The position numbers and the translations under genes were made by a program. The notes under the pieces are model-generated. The model did no database searches. It worked only from the letters and a program-made list of their open reading frames with translations, and was not told the origin of the DNA. From Plasmodiophora brassicae (lineage: Eukaryota; Endomyxa; Phytomyxea; Plasmodiophorida; Plasmodiophoridae), in NCBI GenBank assembly GCA_039704465.1, contig JASFAU010000001.1:868001-932000 (forward strand): a DNA stretch of 64,000 bases, in the 5' to 3' direction. Shown here one piece after another: positions 34,083-44,615 of the stretch (position 1 is the first letter of the stretch; the number at the start of each line of letters is the position of its first letter).

Positions 34083-36458
34083 ATGGCCATGTCGACGACG
34101 GTGTCGAAGCGAACGCTTTTCGAGGATGCGCGCCTATCCGTTGAGCGACGATCACTGGACGGTCTGAAACGCATTCTCGCCGACAACGCGTGCCTGCCGT
34201 TCCTGCTCGACGACGAGCAGAAGAGCGATTTGCTGGCTGGCGCCGTCATCAATGGCGACGTCGCCGTCGCCGAATTCCTCATTTTAATGTTCGGTGCCGA
34301 CCCCGGCGCCAATAACAATTGTAACCACGATGCGCGCGCCCTCCTAACTGTATCCCGCGAACTGATCACGATGATAGGGGCGGTTGGCTATGCATGCGAG
34401 AAGGGTGATCTGGCCATGGTACGTGCACCTGGCACCTTGTCATCGTTTCCGATGCGCGCGTTCTCATCTCTGTACAGATCCGTTGCCTTATCCCAATGCC
34501 GGGTGTGGACCCTGGGGCGAATCGCAACCGGGCGATCCAGCTGGCATGCGCGTCGGGTAATCTGGAGGTTGTTAAACTCATGCTGACGTTCCCCAGCGTC
34601 GACGTGTCGGCATCGGAGAACATGGCGTTCCGGCTGGCGGCCGCCGCTGGCCACCTGCACATCGTTGACATGCTGTTGACGTTACCGGAGGTGAACCCGC
34701 ACGACTCCAACAATTACGCCCTGCGACGTGCTGCTGCTCGCGGCCACTTCTCCATCGTCGACCGCATTCTCAGCCTGTCGACGTTCGATATGGACCGGGC
34801 GGTCATTGACGAAGCATTGATCCTGGCCGCCAAGCACAACCACACGGACGTGGTGGAGCGACTGGTTCGCGCGGGCGGGTCGGTCAGCGAGGAGAACGCC
34901 CTGGCGCTGCGCCTGGCGTGCGCCGGCGGCCATATCGATGTCGTCAAGGACCTCCTGTCGATTGGCAAGTTCACCATGGCGGTCGTCTACGAGTGCATTC
35001 GCAAGGCGGTCCAGAACGGTCAGCTGGCCGTCTTTGACATGCTCAGCGAGGCACCGGGCATCGATTTATCGTTCAACGACAACTGCCTGATCAAGCTGGC
35101 CGTCGCCTGCGGCCACGTTGGTATCGCTAGACGCATCCTTGCTGATCCCGATGTGCACCCGGGCGCTGACGGTACGCCGTCGAACACTGGTCTGCTGCTC
35201 GTGTATGACGGTCGCACAGGGAACGAATGCGTGATCAGAGCGGCGAGTAACGGATCGGTCGAGATGCTCGAGCTTCTGCTGTCGCATCCATTGGTCGACT
35301 GCACTGACCAGGACCATCAGGCGTTCGTCGAGGCGGCCGGTAATGGGCACGTTGCCTGCCTGAAGACGCTGATGGACCGCGTGGAACCGATCACCAGCGA
35401 TGCGTTGTGGGTGGAGGCGGCCCTGGCCCAAGCCGCTCGTCACGGGCACGTCGACATCGTCCAGATGATTGTCGACAGGGTCGGCGATGTCGTCAAGCAG
35501 TCGGCCTTGATCGCCGCCTGCCAGCACAATCAGCTCGACGCCATCGCGTTGCTGTCGGGCATGTGTGCCACCGCGGACGCATGCTACTCTGCGTTGGACG
35601 CCGCCATCGCCAGCGGCAACTTCGACGCCGCCCACATGCTATTGAAGGTGCCTGGTCTGTCCGATTACATCCCCACTGCGCTTGTCCAGGTTGGCTGTCA
35701 GTTGCGCCAATGGCGCGACGAACACGCTGACTGTGTTTGCATAGGCCACTTCGGATGGGAACGCGATGTGCCTGGCGTTCTTCATGGACGCTGGCATTGG
35801 TATCAAGGAGATCGCGTCGTGCTGCCTGCTGAACTGTGCCAGGGTGGGGCAGGCGCTCGTGGTCGATCGCATCTTTCGAATGGCGGGTGGCGACGTGTTC
35901 CCGCGCGCCGTCGAGGAGACGTTCGCGGCCGCTCTGCGGGCGGACCAGGGTGCCGTCGTCGCTATCCTGATCAAGAGGTTCGCTGGTCGGCTGCAACGTT
36001 TGCCGATGTACATCACGTCGGTGGCGTCGAACGACGCGACGTATCGTCAGGCTCGTCGGCACCTGGCCCATGAACGGGTACATGCCCTGCGATGCGCTCT
36101 GCTGGTTCGCCGGGCCGACATGGGCGGCATCCCTGGCAAGATCCGCATGCGGATCCTGCTCATGGCGTTCTGGGACATCCTCAACGGGGACGTGTGGACG
36201 CACAAGGTCGACGACATCGTCCACGTGTTCCAGCGGGTCGACGAGACCACGCGCCTGTCGATCGCCTTCACGTCCCTCGAACGAATGTCCCTGTCGCTGA
36301 GCGGCATGTCCCGCAGGCGACTGACCAAGAAGCCCAGCATCACACAAATGGGGAACGGGCACGCGCCACACGGGTCCACCAAGGCGCCCGCCCGCAACAC
36401 GTCCCTGATGACCGTCTCCAGTGGCGACGTCTCCGAGTTCAGCAGGACGGCCGCGTGA
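34083..36458 (+). CDS. Ankyrin-repeat protein
   Basis: Protein of roughly 750 residues. About ten ankyrin-like repeats of the pattern NNAL+LA...GH.+IV..LL run from residue 25 to 540 (for example MAFRLAAAAGHLHIVDMLL and YALRRAAARGHFSIVDRIL). The C-terminal 230 residues, from about 35745, are not clearly ankyrin and end in a Ser/Thr-rich tail. Introns lie at about 34330-34378, 34419-34477 (GTACGTGCAC..GTACAG) and 35710-35745. Ankyrin stacks bind proteins; partner unknown. The start at 34083 or the next Met at 34089 are equal candidates. No signal peptide. Confidence 0.75.
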
Positions 36459-36926
36459 TTCGACCATTTCGAAGGCCCACATCCCTATTATTAACTATTT
36501 GTCACCTGACGTGGGGTCGCCGCTCGTCGGCCACGTACGTGGCGCGCTGGACAACGATAACGACAGCGCAGTACCTATCGGGCATGTCGTAGCTGAACAG
36601 CACATTTCGCACAGGCGGCCGCAACAGTTGTTGGGGCCATGCCTGTACGTCACAGTGGCGCTGCATGATGCGCCCTGTGACAGCGACGAGTATAGTACGT
36701 AGTGCAGATAGTGCCAGCCGCCAGGCGAGCGCCGTCTGCGTTCATAAGCTGCAGTTCGCAGTTCGCAGTCGCCTGTCACTGCCTGCAGCAGTGTCTATGC
36801 CCGACAGTCCGCCGCGGCGACGTCGTCGCTGTGCCGGGCCCGCCGACCGGTTCGCCTGGCTGCTGCGAGGCTCGCTGTCGACCATGACGCCAGAACCCAA
36901 ACGCAGTGACAGGGCGCGCGCGAGTC
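36459..36926. other. Intergenic, upstream of lectin gene
   Basis: 468 bp, no gene seen. It should contain the promoter of the secreted lectin gene. Confidence 0.4.
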
Positions 36927-39900
36927 ATGTTCGGCAAGGTCGTCCTCGTCGTGGTGGCGGCCGCGGGTGTGTTCGCCAGCGACCACGCCAGTAATGCCCG
37001 CATGGGTACCGACTTGATGGACACGGTCCTGGCGGTCGCATCCCGGTACATGGATATGGAATCGTCGACGGACCTGGTCGAACTCAGGTCCACCAAGGCG
37101 GAGATCATCAACGCGCTCCTGGGCATCCAGCAGGAGATCATGGCCGACCAGAAGGCAGACGCCGCGAAATTCACGTCCGCGCAATCCTACCTCAGCAACG
37201 CGATCAAGACGAACCAGGCACACTTGCAGGACATCCAGGGCGACCGCGGTGCAGCGCAGAAGGTCGTCCAGTCGCTGCCTGCCGAGATCGCCAACCTGAA
37301 GCACGACCTGGCTGCGACGGACAGCGACAATGGCCAGATCCGAGGGTACGAAGCCCAGCTGCGCGCCGATCTGAACGTTGCGACGATCCAGTTCAGCAAC
37401 GACCAGCGCGAGCTGACTGACGCTATCGAGGACCATCAGCGGTCCCTTCAGCTGGTCAAGGACATCATCACGTCCCTGAAACAAGCGGACCTGAACGTGC
37501 ACCATTTCGTCGAGCAGCTGTCGACGCAGACGCACGAGTACATGCACGAAGACGTGGAGCCGGTTACGGTGCTGGTCCAGGACGCCATCGACAGTTTGCG
37601 CCTGCTGGAGGACCAGGACCAGGACGAGAGCGTCGGCGAAGCCGCCCTGCAAGAAGCGATTGGCATCCTGGAGCAGGTCGTTGCAGGCATCCAAGCCAGC
37701 GCCAAAGTGTACACCGCGCAGCTCCAGGAAGACAGGACCGAGTTCGCGGCCCTTCAACAGGCGACGAATGCGCTGATCGCCCAGTTCGACCGTCAGCTGC
37801 AGCTGAATGCACAGGGCGCGTCGTTGCTGTCGACCGACGTCCAGACGGGCCAGACCCGTCTCAAGCTCGTCCAGGGCGCCCTCGACACATTGAGCGCTCA
37901 GATCACCCAGCTTCAGGCCCTGCTCGCCCGCCTGCACAGCCAGCAGGAGAGCGACGCCAAGGAGTACGAGGCGCGCGTCCAGATCCGCAACAAGGAGCTG
38001 GCGGCCCTCGAGAGCGCCATCGCCTGGATCAACAAGAACATGGAGGGCGTTGGCGTTGCTGGTCTATGCAACCCGAAATCTTCCGCCTGCGAACGCTGCC
38101 TGAAGGACGCACACTGTGCCAAAGGCTACGAGTGCGGCAACGAAGGCCAGTGTGTCGAAGCGACCAAGCACGAAATCTACGGGTCGGCCGACGAGACCAC
38201 CACGCTGAAGCTGTCCTGCCCGGCGGGCCAGACCATCGGCCAGGTTGCATTCGCGTCGTACGGTCTACCTGACGGCACCACGATCTCGCCGAAATGCCAT
38301 GCGCCGTCGTCGGTGTCGGTTGCCCAAGCTCAGTGCCTGCACCGCACTTCGTGCTCGATCCAAGCGGGGAACTCAGTGTTTGGCGACCCTTGCGGTACGT
38401 GCGTCGCGGGTGACAGCGCCAGCATCGCAACCATTGTCTGACCGTACTGCAGTTGGCACCAGGAAGCACCTGAACGTGGCGCTGATATGCACTGCGGCAC
38501 TCGTGCCCATGTCTGCGCCGCCCCTGACGCATGCGCCCGCACAGCCCCAGCAGCAGTCGACCGAGATCTTCGGGTCGGCCGATGAGACCACCACGTTGGC
38601 GCTGTCGTGTCCCGCGGGCCAGACCGTCTCTGCTGTGGCGTTCGCGTCGTACGGTCTCCCGGACCGGACCACGATCTCGCCGAAATGCCACGCGCCGTCG
38701 TCAGCGGCTATTGCCCAGGAAGCGTGCCTGCACCGTCCATCGTGCTCGATCCAAGCGGTGAACTCGGTCTTCGGCGACCCCTGCTGTACGTACCATTGTT
38801 CAGTGTTCCACTTGAATTTTCTAATCTGTCAACAGATGGCACCAGGAAGCACCTGAACCTTGCGCTGATTTGCAGTGGGCCGGCTCCCGTGCCGCCCCAG
38901 CCGCAGTCGCACGAGATCTTCGGGTCGGCCGATGAGACCACCACGTTGGCGCTATCGTGTCCCGCGGGCCAGACCGTCTCTGCTGTGGCGTTCGCGTCGT
39001 ATGGTCTCCCGGATCGGACCACGATCTCGCCGAAATGCCACGCGCCGTCGTCGGCGGCTGTTGCCCAGGAAGCCTGCCTGCACCGTCCATCGTGCTCGAT
39101 TCAAGCGGTGAACTCGGTCTTCGGAGACCCCTGCTGTACGTAACATTGTTAAGTGTTCTACACGTTTGTGTTAATCTGTCAACAGATGGCACCAGGAAGC
39201 ACCTGAACCTTGCGCTGATTTGCAGTGGGCCGGCTCCCGTGCCGCCCCAGCCGCAGTCGCACGAGATCTTCGGGTCGGCCGATGAGACCACCACGTTGGC
39301 GCTATCGTGTCCCGCGGGCCAGACCGTCTCTGCTGTGGCGTTCGCGTCGTATGGTCTCCCGGATCGGACCACGATCTCGCCGAAATGCCACGCGCCGTCG
39401 TCGGCGGCTGTTGCCCAGGAAGCGTGCCTGCACCGTCCATCGTGCTCGATTCAAGCGGTGAACTCGGTCTTCGGAGACCCCTGCTGTACGTAACATTGTT
39501 AAGTGTTCTACACGTTTGTGTTAATCTGTCAACAGATGGCACCAGGAAGCACCTGAACCTTGCGCTGATTTGCAGTGGGCCGGCTCCCGTGCCGCCCCAG
39601 CCGCAGTCGCACGAGATCTTCGGGTCGGCCGATGAGACCACCACGTTGGCGCTATCGTGTCCCGCGGGCCAGACCGTCTCTGCTGTGGCGTTCGCGTCGT
39701 ATGGTCTCCCGGATCGGACCACGATCTCGCCGAAATGCCACGCGCCGTCGTCGGCGGCTGTTGCCCAGGAAGCGTGCCTGCACCGTCCATCGTGCTCGAT
39801 TCAAGCGGTGAACTCGGTCTTCGGAGACCCCTGCTGTACGTAACATTGTTAAGTGTTCTACACGTTTGTGTTAATCTGTCAACAGATGGCACCAGGAAGC

Positions 39901-40643
39901 ACCTGAACCTGGCGCTGATCTGCAGTGGGCCGGCTCCCGTGCCGCCCCAGCCGCAGACTCACGAGATCTTCGGATCTACCGACGAGACCACCACGTTGAC
40001 GCTGTCGTGTCCCGCGGGCCAGACCGTCTCCGCCGTTGCGTTCGCGTCGTATGGTCTCCCGGATCGGACCACGATCTCGCCGAAATGCCATGCGGCGTCG
40101 TCGGCGGCTGTTGCCCAGGAAGCGTGCCTGCACCGTCCGTCATGCTCGATCCAAGCGGCGAACTCGGTGTTCGGCGACCCTTGCTGTACGTAACATTGTT
40201 CAGTGTTCCACCCGTTTGTGCTAATCTGTCAACAGACGGTACCAGGAAGCACCTGAACCTTGCGGTGATTTGCAGTGGGCCGGCTCCCGCGCCGCCCCAG
40301 CCGCAGACGCACGAGATCTTCGGGTCGGCCGATGAGACCACCACGTTAACGCTGTCGTGTCCCGCGGGCCAGACCGTCTCTGCTGTGGCGTTCGCGTCAT
40401 ACGGTCTTCCAGAAGGGGGAATGATCTCGTCGAAATGCCATGCGTCGTCGTCCGCGGCTGTTGCCCAGCAAGCGTGCCTGCACCGTCCGTCGTGCTCGAT
40501 TCAAGCGGTGAACTCGGTCTTCGGCGACCCCTGCTGTACGTAGCGTTCGTTGGCTTCCCATTGGAATAGTGCCAGATTTGACACTACTGTCAACAGACGG
40601 CATTCGCAAGCACCTAAACGTTGCACTGATCTGCAGCAACTGA
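36927..40643 (+). CDS. Secreted coiled-coil protein with seven SUEL-type lectin domains
   Basis: Eight exons: 36927-38394, 38453-38785, 38836-39135, 39186-39485, 39536-39835, 39886-40185, 40236-40535 and 40597-40643, giving about 1115 residues. The signal peptide is MFGKVVLVVVAAAGVFA. Residues 20-370 are a long coiled coil. A small Cys-rich module (CNPKSSACERCLKDAHCAKG) follows. Then come seven copies of the rhamnose/galactose-binding SUEL lectin fold, each with SCPAGQ, AFASYGLP, KCHA, CLHR.SCSI and FGDPC, ending in RKHLN(L/V)ALIC from the next exon. Copies are separated by Pro-rich linkers. Every intron after exon 1 is phase 1, at the same place in each domain. Probably extracellular glycan binding; partner unknown. 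Confidence 0.88.
38836..40585 (+). repeat. 350-bp tandem exon-plus-intron repeat
   Basis: Units of exactly 350 bp (300-bp exon and 50-bp intron) start at 38836, 39186, 39536, 39886 and 40236. The units at 39186 and 39536 look identical base for base; the 38836 unit differs from them by a single exon base near 39074 (C for G). Introns of these three are identical. The 39886 and 40236 units are more diverged. The last intron is longer (61 bp). Confidence 0.9.
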
Positions 40644-40825
40644 ACGCTCACAACGACGAACCCGTGTGTTCTGGTGCAAGTCTTACTCGTGGCGTGATCT
40701 GCTTTCTGTTTCGGGACGGAGTCCATATTTCAATACAACGACCGCGAGCGTTTTCGTTTGCAATTGCAGCATGCCATGCGGAACGTTCTAACGACCGGTG
40801 TATCTATTTGCTGATAATAACAATA

Positions 40826-42030
40826 CTATGACGACGAAGCAACGTGTGAACGATGACGGACAGTGCTGGAAATGCCTGAGTCGGATGCACATGATGCAGA
40901 GCAGGTCGTGGACATGCTCTGGCGGCGATGCTCGCAGCGATGGTCGATGAGCTGGTCGGCTAGGCGGCCGAACGCCTCTAGGAAGTCGGCGACGCGTTCA
41001 TCGTCCCAACTGGATTTTGATTGGAAGACGAACGAGAAGAAGTCGGTGGCGCTGGCCGCCGATCGTACAATGAGTTCGAATTCGGATGGGTCGTCAGGCG
41101 ACAGCATATCGCGTTGCAGAATGCTGCCGATGTCGGCGAGGGTCAGGCCGGCAGCGACCGCCTTCTTGACGAACGACGAGCAGATGATGTATGTGACGAC
41201 GCATTCGTGCTTGAGGCCCAGATTCAACAACGGTACGATGTCCCGCTTGGGGCACAAATCCGCGACGTACGCCACGACCTCGTCGCTGAACGGTAACGAT
41301 GCTTGCTTCCAGGTTTGCCAGCAGAACGAGGCGTCGCTGAGGTCGCGCCACGATGGCAACGCGTACCCATGGTCGATGGGGACCAACCGGACGCGTCCAT
41401 CCTCACGGCGATGCACCAACAGGTTCCCTTCGTGCCGGTCCAGGTTGAACAGGCGCGCATCGAGCAACCCAATACGATGGACATCATTCTTGTCGAACAG
41501 CGCACAGCCAACGTCTTCCGATGTGGAATCATGCTGAACGAACGCTTGCAGCGACCCGAAGTCGCGAACGACAGCGCCCGTGTCGTCCAGCTCGATGCTG
41601 ACGCGGACCGCTTCGGTGCGCGGGACGCCCGCCCACTGGTCGTGGTCGACGAGGTATGCGGCACGCTCCTTCAGAACAGCTGCGGGCGGATCGTCAGAAC
41701 GACATATTGGCGCCGGCTGACGATACGTTACGGACCGTCGCCGACGATGACACCGTTCTTGATGGGCGACGCCGTTCCTATGCGCTCGCCTGCCATGATG
41801 CTGCGGATGACGGGTGACGGCTTCTTGGCGACGAGCTTGTCTTTGCTGATCGGTTCGCTGGGCTCCTCGATCCGCGGCTTGAAGACGTAGTCGACGGCGC
41901 GCGCGTCCCGCCCGGTGGTCGGCCGGCGCACGAAGTAGACCCCGCAGACGCCGGAGCCGGCGCCCGACAGGCGCCGCCCCCTGAAGCGCAACTCGCTCGG
42001 CGCGCTGTACGCCACCGCCACCGACGACAT
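40826..42030 (-). CDS. Phosphatidylinositol 4-kinase-like lipid kinase (PI4K type II/gamma-like)
   Basis: PI3/4-kinase-fold protein. Exon 1 (42030 to about 41733) has GSGVCGVYFVRR and the ATP-binding VDYVFKPRIEEPSEP. A 56-bp intron (GTCCGTAACG..CCGCAG) precedes exon 2 with ERAAYLVDHDQWAGVPRTE, the catalytic loop HRIGLLDARLFNLDRHEGN and the metal-binding VPIDHGYALP. These match plant PI4K-gamma and type II enzymes, which phosphorylate phosphatidylinositol or, in some gamma members, proteins. About 380 residues; the ubiquitin-like repeats of plant gamma members are absent. Substrate not determined. The C-terminus ends in a low-complexity tail before 40826. Confidence 0.87.
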
Positions 42031-42752
42031 GCCGACCGATAGTGGGTCTGCTTTGGATCATCCGGGCTACGGGCAGGTTGTCCGAGGAGTCGGGCGGAAC
42101 ATGGGCAAGATCGGGCCCCCTTTTTCACGAGGCGACCCACCTGCCACTGCGGGCAGCCCGCGAGCGCTAAATCCGGCGACCGGCACGACTGCGTCGCGGC
42201 AGTCACGGACCACCACGGCCCACGGATCCGGGCCTGACTGACAGAGAGGCCCCCTTCCCCCTGCTGCAGCACTGGATCCTGGTTCCTTCGCCGCGTCCGC
42301 CCGCGCTGCTGCCCTGATGCGCGACACCTCCCGTCGCGTCCCCACGCGCTATACGGGCAACAACAACCGCCGGTGGTCAGTCAGCCCAGGCGCGGATCCA
42401 CGTGCGTTCGCGGCCTCACTGCATCCGGCGCGGAACATTCAGTACGACTTTCCCGATCCGGGCTATCGTGTTGCGCACCGACCGCGAGGGGGATAGCGCG
42501 AGAGGGGGCAGCGCCCGCACTAACGTGGCGGCAGGGATGATGGTCAAAATTCACATGGGCGCGTAACGAGGCGATCCGATCCGCAGGCCCCGAGAGAAAC
42601 GGCCCACCGTAGCTGGCGGTCACACAGGTGTGTGTGAGCGATGCGGACCCTTGCTGTGACGGTTCGTCCCTGTTATTGGCGCTAAGAACCGCTACAGTAT
42701 CCCGTTACCAGGGGGCCCTGGCTGTACGCGTCGGTGTCGCGTTTCGATTCCA
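42031..42752. other. Divergent intergenic region
   Basis: 722 bp between the lipid kinase and the YeeE-type transporter starts. No gene seen; short open frames here have no family features. Confidence 0.45.
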
Positions 42753-43808
42753 ATGGGGACAGACCTGTCGAAGTGGGCGGTGGAATTGGCCGCGGGCGCC
42801 ACCTTCGGGTACGCCATGAACAAAGGGCACGTGCACGTGCCGGCGATCATCATGGACCAGTTCCGCCTGCGCCGATTCATCATGATGAAGATGTTCCTCG
42901 GCGCCCTGTCCGCCTCCATGATCGCGTTCGCGATGCTGTCGAAATTCCGCCCGGCCGCCTTCGCCACCGTCCGCGCCAGGTGTCAGCCCTACTCGATCGC
43001 GACGCTCATCTCCGGTGGCGCCCTCCTCGGTGCCGGCATGGCCATCGGCGGGACCTGCCCGGGCACCGTCTACGTCCAGCTGGGCGCCGGCATTCCCAAC
43101 GCCATCCCCGGCGTTCTCGGCGGGCTCCTCGGCGCGGCGACCTTCATCGCCGTCCGCCCGCTCATCAAACGCGTCGTCGCGCGGTACCCCACGATCCGCA
43201 ACGCGGAACTGAACGCGGGATCGTCGACCGTCCAGTTCGCCCTCGGGACGGTCTGCCTCTGCGCGTCGCTCGTCCTGGAGGTTCTCGTTCCGTCCCGTCA
43301 GGAGACGGCGATGCTGACGGCGGCGTCCTGGACGCCAACGGCAGCGGGGCTGGCGATCGGCGCCCTTCAGCTGCCACTGGCCACGATGGTCCCGACCGCG
43401 CTCGGCACGTCGTCCTCGTTCGTCATCGCCGTCTGCCGCGCGCTGAACGGCCTGCGCGCGTCTCGGGCCGTCCAGACGTTCATCGCCTCTGCCGAAGCGG
43501 AACAGACGTGCGGCGACTGCTCAACGTCGACCGACCCGTCCAAGATCGGGCAGGCCGCGTTCGTCAGCGCTGCCGTCGTCGGGTCGTTCCTCGCCAGCGC
43601 CGGGACGACGGCGACTCCGTTCCACGAGCCGCTGCCGTCGTGGGCGTCCAGCTTCGCCGGCGGCTTCCTGGTCGTATTCGGGGCGCGCCTCGCCGGCGGG
43701 TGCACGTCCGGGCATGGCCTCTCCGGTACCTCCATGCTGAACCTCACGTCCTGGATCGCCGTCCTGTCCATGTTCGCCTCGGGCATCGCCGTCGGCCTTC
43801 TCACGTGA
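42753..43808 (+). CDS. YeeE/YedE (TsuA-type) sulfur-compound transporter
   Basis: Intronless 351-residue membrane protein with about nine hydrophobic helices and two related halves. Each half has the signature loop of the YeeE/YedE (sulf_transp, DUF395) family: GGTCPGTVYVQLGAG and GARLAGGCTSGHGLSG. In bacterial TsuA, conserved cysteines in such loops carry thiosulfate across the inner membrane; Cys is kept in both loops here. The Met at 42753 opens MGTDLSKWAVELAAGATFGYA. No targeting signal stands out. Membrane location in this cell is unknown. The family is mainly bacterial with some fungal and protist members, so transfer from bacteria is possible. Confidence 0.88.
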   Translation: MGTDLSKWAVELAAGATFGYAMNKGHVHVPAIIMDQFRLRRFIMMKMFLGALSASMIAFAMLSKFRPAAFATVRARCQPYSIATLISGGALLGAGMAIGGTCPGTVYVQLGAGIPNAIPGVLGGLLGAATFIAVRPLIKRVVARYPTIRNAELNAGSSTVQFALGTVCLCASLVLEVLVPSRQETAMLTAASWTPTAAGLAIGALQLPLATMVPTALGTSSSFVIAVCRALNGLRASRAVQTFIASAEAEQTCGDCSTSTDPSKIGQAAFVSAAVVGSFLASAGTTATPFHEPLPSWASSFAGGFLVVFGARLAGGCTSGHGLSGTSMLNLTSWIAVLSMFASGIAVGLLT

Positions 43809-43977
43809 GCCACCGCTGCCCCCTCCAGCGCGTCGAACACGCCGACGACACACCCGGCCTAGGATCACTACACGCGCGTCTCACCGTTATCGCGAAAGTC
43901 AGTGGGTTGCCCTGTTCGAACGGGCGGCGGGCGCGGTCTCGTTGCGTCGGCCATTTCGAGCGGGCGCGGTGCGGGCG

Positions 43978-44472
43978 ATGTCGCGGAAGCTGGCACGGGA
44001 GGCGTTGCTGCGGGAGACGCGGGGCGATGGTAGGCGGGCGGCGTACCAGCAGGACCTGATCCGGAAGAGGCGGCACGGTCGCGTGTGGACGTGGAGCGTG
44101 ACGGTTCCGCAGGCGGTCGACCGTGCGGATGCGGCGCTGGGCGACGCGCTCGAGCGGCGCGACGAGGCGGCGTCGGCGGCGTCGACGAGGCGTCTGCCGC
44201 CGTGCGACCTGCAGGAGGCGGTGCACGTCATGGCCCAGGATATCATGTATGACATGGGGCGCCTGGACCTGGTGGAGTCGATGGACCATTCGGCGCTGAT
44301 CGCCGTGTGCCTGCTCGTCGACGCGTACCTGAGCGCCCTGATCCGTCCGGTGATGCGCGATCCGGTTCTCGTCGTGGACGACGACGCCGCGGAGCGCTCC
44401 AGATGCTGTTTGGGATCCCAAGAACCAGGCCAAGACGGGGATGAAGATCAGGACGTCAGCACGTCGTCTTGA
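43978..44472 (+). CDS. Hypothetical protein
   Basis: Unrecognised 164-residue frame, chosen over overlapping minus-strand frames for its balanced composition. It begins MSRKLAREALLRETRGDGRR, is basic at first, then has HVMAQDIMYDMGRLDLVESM and a hydrophobic ALIAVCLLVDAYLSALI before an acidic tail. No membrane anchor is certain and no family recognised. Single exon; start at 43942 is also possible. Confidence 0.4.
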   Translation: MSRKLAREALLRETRGDGRRAAYQQDLIRKRRHGRVWTWSVTVPQAVDRADAALGDALERRDEAASAASTRRLPPCDLQEAVHVMAQDIMYDMGRLDLVESMDHSALIAVCLLVDAYLSALIRPVMRDPVLVVDDDAAERSRCCLGSQEPGQDGDEDQDVSTSS

Positions 44473-44615
44473 CATTGGTTCTGATGCCGTTTCCTCGTCG
44501 ATTTCTCGGTGCTGGCGTGGCATGGTAGAGCGCGTGTTGTTGAAGTCGGGCGGGCTGGCAGTGGGGCAGTCACAGCCTGTCGTCGACGACCGGCGCCCGT
44601 GCGAGAATCGGCGAT

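Noticed and set aside
36795..37937. 380-codon minus-strand open frame
   Set aside because: Antisense to the coiled-coil part of the lectin gene; composition mirrors its codons.
38836..40540. Regular 350-bp repeats that could suggest a CRISPR-like or satellite array
   Set aside because: Each unit is a coding exon plus GT-AG intron of one gene, with the SUEL lectin motif conserved; unit length and lack of short spaced repeats rule out CRISPR.
42734..44059. 441-codon plus-strand open frame
   Set aside because: Arg/His-rich alternative frame of the YeeE-type transporter, which has clear membrane helices and motifs in the other frame.
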